36,312 nt of DNA from Actinacidiphila oryziradicis. Lineage in GTDB: Bacteria; Actinomycetota; Actinomycetes; Streptomycetales; Streptomycetaceae. The position numbers and the translations under genes were made by a program. Numbering within the stretch: position 1 is the stretch's first letter; each line of letters begins with the position of its first letter. Shown here one piece after another: positions 15,410-23,205 of the stretch. The notes under the pieces were generated by a model. The model was not told the DNA's origin and did no database searches. It saw nothing but the letters and a program-made list of their open reading frames with translations. The DNA lies in assembly GCF_005047355.1 (NCBI RefSeq), contig NZ_SUMC01000075.1, positions 1 through 36,312 on the forward strand, given 5' to 3'.

Positions 15410-16563
15410 CGCTGCACCTCGGCCAGGACGGGCGCCACGTGGTGCAGGAATGCCTCAACGTCGGCGACGGTGTTGTAGAGGTGCGGCGCGATGCGCACCC
15501 GGCCGTCGCGTCCCCACACGCTGACCCCGCGCTCGGCGAGGCGGCGAGTGATTTCCGCATCGCACGCCGTCGCGAAGGAGACGATCGATCCGCGGCGCTC
15601 GGGCTGGCGCGGTGTCAGCAGTTCCACCCCAAGGTCAGCCAGACCTTGCATCGCCACCGCGACCAGTTCGGCGTTGTATGCCGCGATGGCCTCGACGCCG
15701 ACGGACAGCACGAACTCCAGCGCGTTCTCCAGGACGTGCAGGCCGATGTAGTTGGGCATGCCCTCCTCGAACCGGCGAGCGTCCGGCATGAGTTCGAAGC
15801 GTTCCAGGCGGTCGGCCGCGAACAGGTCGGTGACGCCGCGGTACGCGACATAGGGCGGGGTGAGCTGGTCGAGGACGTCGGGGTTGACGTAGAAGATCGC
15901 CAGGCCATGCGCTCCGAGCAGCCACTTGTACGTCCCGGCGCAGAGGAAGTCGGCGACACCGGCCTGGACCGGGACTGCTCCTACGGCTTGCACCGCGTCG
16001 ACGAACAGCAGCGCGCCGCGCTCGTGGGCAGCGGCGGCGAGCGCCGGCAAGTCCACCATGAAGCCGTTCTTGTAGCTGACCAGGCTGGCAACGACGAGCC
16101 GCGTGCGTTCGTCGATCCGGGCAGCGTAGGAGTCGGTGGGCACGAGGCCGTCCTGCCCCCTCACCACCCTGCGCTCGACGCCGGCACTCGCGAGGTGCAC
16201 GGCGGCGAAGGTGGTGCTCGGGAACTCCGACTCGGCGAAGACGATGTTGTCGCCCGGCCGCCAGCTGATTGATTTGATCACTGCGTCGAGACCGCGCGAG
16301 GTACTCGCGAGGAAGGCCACGTGCCGGCTGTCCACCGACAACAGCTCGCCCACCAGCGTGCGACAGTGCGACTCGACCTGCGCACATGCGTCCCGGCCGC
16401 GCGAGCCGAGGTTCTTTCGCAGGGCATAGTTGTTCAGCGCCTGCATGTGCGAGCCGAGGAACAGGCTCTCCGCCGCGGTATTGAGGTAGACCCCGGAACT
16501 GGTCCCGGGGAACTGGTCGCGAACTTGCGCCGCGAGGTCCGGTGAGTTGATCAGTGCGGTCAT
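15406..16563 (-). CDS. class V aminotransferase (isopenicillin-N epimerase/cysteine desulfurase fold)
   Basis: A 385-aa fold-type I PLP enzyme. Features are the N-terminal VYLNTAAESLF, the PLP-ring helix FLASTSRGLDAVI, Asp189 in GALLFVDAVQAVGAV that contacts the pyridine nitrogen, and Lys213 in CAGTYKWLLGAHGLAIFYV that binds the cofactor. The C-terminal GVSVWGRDGRVRIAPHLYNT is typical. Family members act as transaminases, epimerases, lyases or desulfurases; no CSD-type catalytic cysteine loop is evident. It probably transforms the amino group of an intermediate. Its ATG overlaps the Gfo/Idh stop by 4 bp. Confidence 0.87.
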   Translation of the reverse strand: MTALINSPDLAAQVRDQFPGTSSGVYLNTAAESLFLGSHMQALNNYALRKNLGSRGRDACAQVESHCRTLVGELLSVDSRHVAFLASTSRGLDAVIKSISWRPGDNIVFAESEFPSTTFAAVHLASAGVERRVVRGQDGLVPTDSYAARIDERTRLVVASLVSYKNGFMVDLPALAAAAHERGALLFVDAVQAVGAVPVQAGVADFLCAGTYKWLLGAHGLAIFYVNPDVLDQLTPPYVAYRGVTDLFAADRLERFELMPDARRFEEGMPNYIGLHVLENALEFVLSVGVEAIAAYNAELVAVAMQGLADLGVELLTPRQPERRGSIVSFATACDAEITRRLAERGVSVWGRDGRVRIAPHLYNTVADVEAFLHHVAPVLAEVQR

Positions 16564-17504
16564 GCTGGTGAGCTCTCCTGACGGATCTGGTCGTAGACCT
16601 GCTGGATCACGCGGTAGGTCGGCAGCACGTCGCGGAACGACGGCCAGGAGCCGGGACGTTGGGCGATCGCGCTCAGGAACGCCTGGGCCTGCGCGAACGC
16701 TGCCTTTCCGAGCAGGTCGTTGGGCTCGGACGCCGCTGCATGCGAGGGTTGCCAGTTGCTGATCCGGGCGGTCTCCGAGCGGCCGAAGACCGACACCTCG
16801 CTCACGGGCCGGATCGCGTTGTAGGACATGGCGATCGTCGCGAGCCGACCGGTGCGGGTACGCAGTGCGAGCGCGAGGTCCAGCGGGCGTCCGGTTTCCC
16901 GGTCCGCCGGACCGGCCAGGGCCTGCACGGACTCGATGCCGTCGTCGAGCAGCCACAAGCTGGTGTCCACCGCGTGGGTCGTGTGGTGCCAGATGATGTC
17001 GTCGGCCCAGTCGCGCCGCTCGCCGGTCCAGCCGACGTTCGAGCGGCGGTAGATCGCTGAGGTGATCGACATGCTGATCGGTTCGAACTCGCCGGCGACG
17101 ACCCGCGCGCGCAGCGCCGAGACCACCGGCAGGTAGCGCTGGGTGTGACAGGCCATGGCGATCCGGTCTCCTGCCGCTTCGGCAGCAGCGGTCACCTCGG
17201 CCAGGGACAGCCCGAGGGGTATCTCGCACAGCACGTGTTTCCCGCCGCGCAGCGCGGCGAGGGCCTGCCCGGCGTGCTCGCCGCTCGGTGAGGCGACGAC
17301 GACCGCGTCGACGTCGTCGGCGTCCACGATGTCGGCCACCGTGTCGGTTGAACGGGCCACCGCGTGCCGCTTGGCGAACTGCGCCGCCGCCTCGGCGTCC
17401 GGACCCATGACCGCCGCGAGCGGGCAGCCCAGTTGCCGGAACGCGCGGGCGTGTTCTGCGGCGATGGCGCCGGGTCCGAGGAATGCGATCCGTGGCAGCG
17501 TCAT
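16560..17504 (-). CDS. Gfo/Idh/MocA-family oxidoreductase, LigC-like
   Basis: A 314-aa NAD(P)-dependent oxidoreductase. A Rossmann motif (IAFLGPGAIAAEHARAF) starts the protein and VVVASPSGEHAGQAL follows. Where sugar dehydrogenases have EKP, this protein has VLCEIPLGLSL, so the usual lysine is Ile; the EIPL form and the WHHTTHAVDTSLWLL segment recall LigC, the 4-carboxy-2-hydroxymuconate-6-semialdehyde dehydrogenase, as far as I can recall. Such enzymes oxidise a cyclic hemiacetal to a lactone, which the LigI-like hydrolase two genes on could open. ATG 17504 overlaps the ABC ATPase stop. Shorter than most Gfo/Idh proteins (about 330-400 aa). Confidence 0.85.
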   Translation of the reverse strand: MTLPRIAFLGPGAIAAEHARAFRQLGCPLAAVMGPDAEAAAQFAKRHAVARSTDTVADIVDADDVDAVVVASPSGEHAGQALAALRGGKHVLCEIPLGLSLAEVTAAAEAAGDRIAMACHTQRYLPVVSALRARVVAGEFEPISMSITSAIYRRSNVGWTGERRDWADDIIWHHTTHAVDTSLWLLDDGIESVQALAGPADRETGRPLDLALALRTRTGRLATIAMSYNAIRPVSEVSVFGRSETARISNWQPSHAAASEPNDLLGKAAFAQAQAFLSAIAQRPGSWPSFRDVLPTYRVIQQVYDQIRQESSPA

Positions 17505-18544
17505 GCGGATTCCTCGGCTTCGACGAGCAAGACGCCGGCCGCCGTCGCGGTCTGCTCGGCGAAGTGGCAGGCCGCCGAGTGCTGGTCTTCCATAGCGGCG
17601 AGCCGCGGCTGCTCGGTGGCACACCGGTCGGGGTCGCTCACGATCGTGCGCAGCCAGCACCGGTCGCGGAACACGCACCCGCCGGACATCGCGTCGGCTG
17701 GCGTCGCGTCGCCCACCAGCCACGGCCGGTTGTGGGGCGCGTCGGGGTCACCGGTCGGCGCGGCCGACAGCAGCATCCGGGTGTAGGGGTGCCGCGAGTG
17801 CTCCATGATCTGCTCGCGCGTGCCGAGTTCCACGAGCTGCCCGCGGTACAGCACCGCGATGCGGTCGCTGAGGAAGTTGGCGACCCGCAGGTCGTGGGTG
17901 ATCATGACGATGCTGAGGTTCAGCTCGCGGCGCAGCGTGACGAACAGGTTGAGGATCTGCGCTTGAATCGACACGTCCAGCGCTGAGACCGGCTCGTCGG
18001 CGACGAGTACGGACGGCTCGACGGTCAGCGCGCGGGCGAGCACGATGCGTTGCCGTTGTCCGCCGCTGAACGCGTGGGGGTACCGGTCGAGGAACGCTTC
18101 GCTCAGACCCACCTTTGGCATGAGTTCGGCCATCGCTGCCGCCCGCTGCGCGCCGCGGCGCAGCCCGCGCGCGGCGAAGCCGGAGTTCAGCACGTCCCGT
18201 ACGGTGCGGCGCGGGTTGAGCGAGGTGAAGGGGTTCTGGAACACCATTTGCACGCTTTTGCGGAAGTTGCGCAACGCACCTCCGCGCAGCGCCTCTACTG
18301 GCGTGCCCTCGAACCACACCCGGCCGGACGTCGCCCGCTCCGCGCCGACGAGGATCCTTCCCAGCGTGGTCTTCCCCGAGCCGCTCTCCCCGACCAACCC
18401 GAGGACCTCGCCCCGCCGCAGCTCGATGCTCACGTCGTCGAGCGCGCGCACGCCGGCGGACCTGTTAAGTCCGAGAAGGCTGCGGCCGTTGCCGAACTCC
18501 TTGGTCACCGACTCCAGGCGGAACACCACCTCCGGCTCACTCAT
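17501..18544 (-). CDS. peptide-type ABC importer ATPase (DppF/OppF-like)
   Basis: A 347-aa ATPase of the oligopeptide/dipeptide/nickel group. Walker A is GESGSGKT (52-59), the Q-loop is in QMVFQNPFTSLNPR, the signature is FSGGQRQRIVLARAL, Walker B SVLVADEPVSALD and the switch His in MITHDL. The C-terminus has the peptide-transporter extension with a cysteine cluster (GCVFRDRCWLR...DRC...CHF). Forms the heterodimeric motor with the neighbouring DppD-like protein, powering import through the two permeases. Overlaps the DppD-like gene by 8 bp at the start and the Gfo/Idh gene by 4 bp at the end. Confidence 0.92.
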   Translation of the reverse strand: MSEPEVVFRLESVTKEFGNGRSLLGLNRSAGVRALDDVSIELRRGEVLGLVGESGSGKTTLGRILVGAERATSGRVWFEGTPVEALRGGALRNFRKSVQMVFQNPFTSLNPRRTVRDVLNSGFAARGLRRGAQRAAAMAELMPKVGLSEAFLDRYPHAFSGGQRQRIVLARALTVEPSVLVADEPVSALDVSIQAQILNLFVTLRRELNLSIVMITHDLRVANFLSDRIAVLYRGQLVELGTREQIMEHSRHPYTRMLLSAAPTGDPDAPHNRPWLVGDATPADAMSGGCVFRDRCWLRTIVSDPDRCATEQPRLAAMEDQHSAACHFAEQTATAAGVLLVEAEESA

Positions 18545-19592
18545 CTACAGTCACCGAACCCTTTCTGTTCGCGGACGGCTCGTCACTGGGGAAGTGGCAG
18601 GCGACGTCGTGCGGGCCCGCACCGCGCAATGCGGGTTCGTCCGCCTCGCAGATCGCGGGATTGCCGAGAGCAGCGCGGCGCGGGCACCTTGAATGGAAGC
18701 GGCACCCGCTGGCCCACTCGTTGGCCTGCGGGGTCTGGCCAGGAAGCGCGTGGAGCACGGGCGGCGGCGCACCCCGCAGCGGCAGCAACGCCTCCAACAG
18801 CGCGACGGTGTAGGGATGGCGCGGTGCGGTGAAGATCTGGCGTACCGGCCCGCTCTCCACCACCCGTCCCGCGTACATCACCATCACCCGGTCGCAGGTC
18901 TCGGCGACGACGCCAAGGTCGTGCGTGATGAGCAGGACGCTGGTTCCCCGGGTTCGGCAGGCGCTCGTCAGCAGTTGCAATACCTGCGCCTGCACGGTGA
19001 CGTCCAGCGCGGTCGTCGGCTCGTCGGCGATGACCAGCCTCGGTTCGAGCAGCAGGCTCTGTGCGATCGAGACCCGCTGCTGCATGCCGCCGCTGAGCTG
19101 GTGCGGGTAGCTGCGCAGGCTGTGCTCGGGGCGTGGGAAGCCGACGGCGGCCAGCGCATCGCGCGCACGCAGCCGCCGCTCGGCGCGATTGCCCTGTCCG
19201 TGGTCGCGCAGCACCTCAGTGAGCTGCTCGCCGACGCGCGTCACCGGATTCATCACGGCCAGCGCATCCTGGACGATCAGCGAAATGTCCCGGCCTCGTA
19301 CCTGACGCAGCTCCTTTTCCGGGAGCGGAACGAGGTCGCGGCCGTCGAAGATCACCTCTCCGCCGGCGATCTCGCCGGGTGCCTCGATGAGCCGCAGCAG
19401 CGACATGCCCAGGGTGCTCTTGCCGCATCCGGACTCGCCGACCAACCCGACGATCTCGCCGCGGTTGATCGTAAGCGACACGTCGTCCAACGCTCGCACG
19501 GTCGTGTCACCGGTGTGGAAGTGTACGGAAAGGTTGCGCACCGTGAGCAGCGCCTCGGGCGGCTCGGTGTGTGTCATCGCCGCTGCCGTCAT
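18537..19592 (-). CDS. peptide-type ABC importer ATPase (DppD/OppD-like)
   Basis: A 351-aa ATPase with Walker A GESGCGKS, Q-loop LIVQDALAVMNPV, signature LSGGMQQRVSIAQSL, Walker B RLVIADEPTTALD and LLITHDLGVVAE. The C-terminal oligopeptide-transporter domain carries the cysteine motif GCRFHSRCP...C...CHF. The ATG at 19592 overlaps the permease stop (ATGA); a second in-frame ATG at 19577 is possible. With the DppF-like neighbour it completes the ATPase pair. The final residues overlap the next gene by 8 bp, the only junction in the overlap series not of the 4-bp type. Confidence 0.92.
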   Translation of the reverse strand: MTAAAMTHTEPPEALLTVRNLSVHFHTGDTTVRALDDVSLTINRGEIVGLVGESGCGKSTLGMSLLRLIEAPGEIAGGEVIFDGRDLVPLPEKELRQVRGRDISLIVQDALAVMNPVTRVGEQLTEVLRDHGQGNRAERRLRARDALAAVGFPRPEHSLRSYPHQLSGGMQQRVSIAQSLLLEPRLVIADEPTTALDVTVQAQVLQLLTSACRTRGTSVLLITHDLGVVAETCDRVMVMYAGRVVESGPVRQIFTAPRHPYTVALLEALLPLRGAPPPVLHALPGQTPQANEWASGCRFHSRCPRRAALGNPAICEADEPALRGAGPHDVACHFPSDEPSANRKGSVTVDE

Positions 19593-20503
19593 TTCCCACC
19601 GCGCTTTCGGTAGTTGTGTCGCCGGGTCCACGCCCTCGGGTCGAGGACGTCCCGCAGCCCGTCCCCGAGCGTGTTGACGCCGAGCACCGCCATGACGACG
19701 AAGGCGCCCGCGCCGATCGACAGCCACGGCGCGTCGTACATGTACTGGCGGCCCTCGATGAGCAATGAGCCCCAGGACGGCGCCGGGGGCTGCACGCCGA
19801 GACCGAGGAAACCCAGGTTCGCCTCGTCGAGAATTCCCCAGGCGAGCGACGTGGTGACCTGCACGACCATGATCGGCAGCACGGACGGCAGTAGGTCCTT
19901 GACCACGACGACGATCGCCGGGAGCCCGAGGCCGCGCGAGGCCTCGACGTAGGTGTGGTCGCGTGCCGCCACGACGACACCGCGCAGGACCCGCGCGAAC
20001 GTCGGTGTGTAGGCCACCGCCAGCGCCACCGTCACCGATGTGGCTGACGCACCCAGCATCGCGACGATGCCAAGGGCGAGGACGAGCGCCGGCACCGCCA
20101 GCATCGCGTCGATGATCCGGCTGAGCACGATGTCGATGACGCCGCGCAGGTAACCGGTAAGGAAGCCGATGACCGTGCCGATCGCTGCCGCGATGGCGAC
20201 TGCGCTCACAGAGATGATCAGCGAGGTGCGTGCGCCGACCATGGCGCGGCTGAGGATGTCGCGGCCCAGTTCGTCGGTGCCGAGCAGATGGTGCATCTGC
20301 GGCGCGGCGAAGCGCGCGTTCAGGTTGGGTGCGTCGGCCGGGTACGGCGTCCACATCATGCCCACCACGGCGACGGCGACCACGATGAGCACGAGGGTGC
20401 TGCCGAACACGACGCGTCCGTTGAGCAGGCCGCGCGAGCGCAGTGTGGCGCGCCGCGTGGGAGCCAGGACCGGTGCGGCGGTCGACGCCGCGGGCGCGCT
20501 CAC
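19589..20503 (-). CDS. peptide-type ABC importer permease (DppC/OppC-like)
   Basis: A 304-aa inner-membrane permease. After a ~30-residue cytoplasmic N-terminus there is one membrane segment (VLIVVAVAVVGMMW), the DppC-specific motif HHLLGTDELGRDILSR, and then five more membrane segments. The EAA loop that contacts the ATPase is in YVEASRGLGLPAIVVVVKDLLP. The end has LNTLGDGLRDVLDPR-type sequence (VNTLGDGLRDVLDPR). Overlaps DppB-like and DppD-like genes by 4 bp on either side, so subunit stoichiometry is likely coupled. Confidence 0.92.
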   Translation of the reverse strand: MSAPAASTAAPVLAPTRRATLRSRGLLNGRVVFGSTLVLIVVAVAVVGMMWTPYPADAPNLNARFAAPQMHHLLGTDELGRDILSRAMVGARTSLIISVSAVAIAAAIGTVIGFLTGYLRGVIDIVLSRIIDAMLAVPALVLALGIVAMLGASATSVTVALAVAYTPTFARVLRGVVVAARDHTYVEASRGLGLPAIVVVVKDLLPSVLPIMVVQVTTSLAWGILDEANLGFLGLGVQPPAPSWGSLLIEGRQYMYDAPWLSIGAGAFVVMAVLGVNTLGDGLRDVLDPRAWTRRHNYRKRGGK

Positions 20504-21444
20504 AGCCGGATCCTCGGGTCGAGGGCGGCGTGCGCCAATTCTGCTGCGAGGTTCAGCAGGACGTAGAGCACCGCGATGACCAGGATCACTGCCTGCACCG
20601 TGTAGTAGTCACGTTGGATGGCGCCTTCGACGAGCAGCCGGCCCAGGCCCGGCCAGTTGAACAATTGCTCTACGATCACCTGGCCGCCGAGCAGCGATCC
20701 CACCTGCAAGCCGATGACCACGACGGTGGACGGAACGGCGTTGCGCGCGGCGTAGCGCCACAGCACCGTGTTTCCCCGCAGGCCTTTGGTTCGGGCGTGC
20801 CGCAGGAACGATTCGTGCTGCACCTCGACGGTCGCGGCGCGGGTCATCCGCGCGAGGTAGGGTGCCAGGCCCAGCCCCATCGCGAAGCCCGGCATCAAGC
20901 TGTCCTTGATGCTCTGCAGCGGGTCCACGGCGAGCGGGACGTAACCTCCGGCAGGCAGCCACCGCAGGTTTACGGCGAATACCAGGATCAGGATCGTGCC
21001 GATCCAGAACATCGGGGTCGACAGGCCGACGAGGGTCAGGCCGGACAGCGTCCGGTCGATCCAGGTGTCCTTGAATGCGCCGGCGAGGAAGCCGCCCAGC
21101 CAGCCCAGTACGACAGTGAAGATCAGCCCGGTCACCGTGAGCTGCAGCGTCGCGGGGATGCGGTTCACCAGTACCGGCGTGATCGGCTGGCGCGTGATGA
21201 AGGAGATGCCGAGGTCACCGTGGGTGACCAGGTTCGACAGCCAGTGCCCGTACTGGCTGGGGATGGACTGGTCCAGGCCCAGCTCGTGGCGCAGTTGCCT
21301 GATGAGCGTGGGATTTCCGCCCGGGCCGAGCATGCCGGCCACCGGGTCGCCGGGGATGATCTGGATGTAGACGAACGTGAGGATGGACAACAAGAACAGT
21401 AGCGGCGCCGCCAGGCACAGCCGGTAAAGCGCGTATTTGAGCAT
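20500..21444 (-). CDS. peptide-type ABC importer permease (DppB/OppB-like)
   Basis: A 314-aa permease with six predicted membrane segments. The N-terminus (YRLCLAAPLLFLLSILTFVY) and IIPGDPVAGMLG are typical DppB features, followed by LRHELGLDQSIPSQYGHWL, and the EAA-type loop SFLRHARTKGLRGNTVLWRY. It ends NLAAELAHAALDPRIRL. Starts 78 bp after the binding-protein gene, with a strong hairpin between; from here onward every gene in the operon overlaps the next. Confidence 0.92.
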   Translation of the reverse strand: MLKYALYRLCLAAPLLFLLSILTFVYIQIIPGDPVAGMLGPGGNPTLIRQLRHELGLDQSIPSQYGHWLSNLVTHGDLGISFITRQPITPVLVNRIPATLQLTVTGLIFTVVLGWLGGFLAGAFKDTWIDRTLSGLTLVGLSTPMFWIGTILILVFAVNLRWLPAGGYVPLAVDPLQSIKDSLMPGFAMGLGLAPYLARMTRAATVEVQHESFLRHARTKGLRGNTVLWRYAARNAVPSTVVVIGLQVGSLLGGQVIVEQLFNWPGLGRLLVEGAIQRDYYTVQAVILVIAVLYVLLNLAAELAHAALDPRIRL

Positions 21445-21482
21445 TTAGATCACCGGAGTCTTTTCGCTCGCTACGAGCGGCA

Positions 21483-21513
21483 CCGGGTGGCCGGACGGTT
21501 GCCGGCCACCCGG
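21483..21513 (-). promoter_or_regulatory. intra-operon hairpin between binding-protein and permease genes
   Basis: Perfect 12-bp arms, CCGGGTGGCCGG (21483-21494) and CCGGCCACCCGG (21502-21513), around a 7-base loop. It lies 9 bases after the binding-protein stop. No T-run follows, so it is more likely a partial attenuator or a 3'-stabilising structure that raises binding protein over membrane components, as is common in ABC importer operons. Confidence 0.65.
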
Positions 21514-21522
21514 GCCCGCTTC

Positions 21523-23142
21523 CTAACCCAAGGTCGCTTCGATCAGCGACCGGTTCGAGCCGTCGGCGCGGGCGACGTAGCCGTGGACCCGCGTCGCCAA
21601 TCCGACCACGGCGTACTGGTTGCCGGTCACGATCGCCGGCACCTGATCCTCCACGATCTGCTGCACCTGGGCGTAGTACTGCTTCGCCTTGGTGAGGTCC
21701 AACGTGGCCTGCGCCTTCGCGATCAGGTCGTCCACCTGGGGATCGCACCACTTCGCGATGAGGTTGGTGGCTTGCCCGTTGCAGGTGAAGGCCTGGGACA
21801 TCTCGTCGTCGACTGTCGCCCACTGGTCGCCGGCGTGGTACATCTGGAACTTGTTCTTCGCCACGTCGGGGTAGAACGTCGCCGTGTCGTAGGCCTGTGG
21901 GGTGATCTGCACACCGAGCGGCTTCAAATCCGACTGCAGCAGCTGGGTGTTGCAGCGGGCCTGCGTCCAGGCGTTCTCATACGGTACGGTCACCGCGAAC
22001 TTCGTGCCGTTCGCAACGCCCTTCACACCCTCGGCCTGCCGGACGCCACCCGACCCCATCTTCCACCCGGCCGCGTCGAGCAGCGCGCCCGCCTTCGCCA
22101 GAGCGTCGGACTGGCTCACGCCGTACTTGTTGAGCCCTGGCGTGTACGCCCAGTTGCCGTTGAAGATCAGGTTGCCCGTCGCGTTGGCGCCGATGTTGCT
22201 CCAGCACGCGCTCTGCTTGTCCGCACGCGGAGCCATGTAGGCCACGGCTTGCCGCGCGCGGACGTCGTTGAAGGGTGGCTTCGTCTTGTCCAGACCCCAC
22301 ATGACCACGCCCGGGGTCGGCGTCGGGTAGTAGTTGATCGCGCCGGCCTTCTGCAACCGGAGGGCGTCCTCGGGCGCCATCGGATAGGTCATATCCGCGG
22401 TACCGGCTTGGAGGGCAGACGCCTCGGTGGTCCCGTCGCTGCTGAATGCGTAGTTGATGGTCTTGATCTTCGGGAACCCTGTGCGCCAGTAGAAGGTGTT
22501 GGCGGTGAGCCCCAGATTGCTCTGCGGCGTCCACTGCTGCAACGACCAGGGCCCGGACGTAGCTGTCGGCTTGGTGAAGTAGGACGTATTCGCGGTGACG
22601 GCCTTCTGCGACAGGATCGCGGCGTTGCCGACCCGGGCAAGTGCGTTGAGGAACACGCGGGACGGACTCTTGAGGTTGACCTTCACCGTGGACGGATCGA
22701 GGACGTTGACCGAGGTCATGTCCGACAGCGCGGTCTTGAGCGCCTGTCCCTTCGCTGCCCGCTCGAGGGAGAATTTCACATCGGTCGCCGTGATGGCCGA
22801 GCCGTCGCTGAACTTCGCGCCCTTGCGCAGGGAGAACGTGTAACTCTTGCCGTTGGCGCTCGGCGCCCACTTCGTGGCCAGGTCGGGAACCAAGCCACCC
22901 TTTGCGTCGTAGTCGATCAGCGTGTCGTACATCAGCTCCATGACACGCAACGAGGTCTGGGTCACCGCGGTATTGGGATCCAGACCGCTGGTGGGTTCCG
23001 CGGAGATGATGTTCAGCTCCGAGGACGAACCCGCACCGGACGAGCCCACACCCCCGCTGCCCGAGCAGGCCACCAGCGAGCTGGTGGCCAGCCCCGTCAC
23101 CGCAGCCGCGGTCATAATGCGCATAACGCCTTGCCGGTCCAC
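21523..23142 (-). CDS. peptide-type ABC importer substrate-binding lipoprotein (DppA/OppA-like, SBP_bac_5)
   Basis: A 539-aa extracytoplasmic binding protein of cluster C (family 5). A lipoprotein signal (MRIMTAAAVTGLATSSLVAC) puts the lipidated Cys at about residue 26, followed by a Ser/Gly linker and ELNIISAEPTSGLDPN. Family marks include LRVMELMYDTLIDYDAKGG, then VPDLATKWAPS, YTFSLRKGAKFSDGSAITA and DVKFSLERA. The GTG at 23142 is chosen because GAGGTGA precedes it; the ATG at the seventh codon is an alternative. The family binds peptides but also opines, sugars and nickel, so the ligand is open; the enzymes downstream suggest a nitrogenous compound. Confidence 0.92.
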   Translation of the reverse strand: MDRQGVMRIMTAAAVTGLATSSLVACSGSGGVGSSGAGSSSELNIISAEPTSGLDPNTAVTQTSLRVMELMYDTLIDYDAKGGLVPDLATKWAPSANGKSYTFSLRKGAKFSDGSAITATDVKFSLERAAKGQALKTALSDMTSVNVLDPSTVKVNLKSPSRVFLNALARVGNAAILSQKAVTANTSYFTKPTATSGPWSLQQWTPQSNLGLTANTFYWRTGFPKIKTINYAFSSDGTTEASALQAGTADMTYPMAPEDALRLQKAGAINYYPTPTPGVVMWGLDKTKPPFNDVRARQAVAYMAPRADKQSACWSNIGANATGNLIFNGNWAYTPGLNKYGVSQSDALAKAGALLDAAGWKMGSGGVRQAEGVKGVANGTKFAVTVPYENAWTQARCNTQLLQSDLKPLGVQITPQAYDTATFYPDVAKNKFQMYHAGDQWATVDDEMSQAFTCNGQATNLIAKWCDPQVDDLIAKAQATLDLTKAKQYYAQVQQIVEDQVPAIVTGNQYAVVGLATRVHGYVARADGSNRSLIEATLG

Positions 23143-23205
23143 GTTTCACCTCAATTCCCGAGTTGATGAGCCCAGCGGCGCTGCTGGGGCGGCTGTTTGG
23201 TATCC

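Noticed and set aside
13785..15560. 591-aa frame covering the cysteine hydrolase and the LigI-like gene
   Set aside because: Only its last 257 residues are the real protein; the upstream part is an out-of-frame reading of the amidohydrolase_2 gene.
21487..23166. 559-aa plus-strand frame opposite the binding-protein gene
   Set aside because: Shadow of the SBP_bac_5 gene; Arg/Val/Gly rich with no domain.
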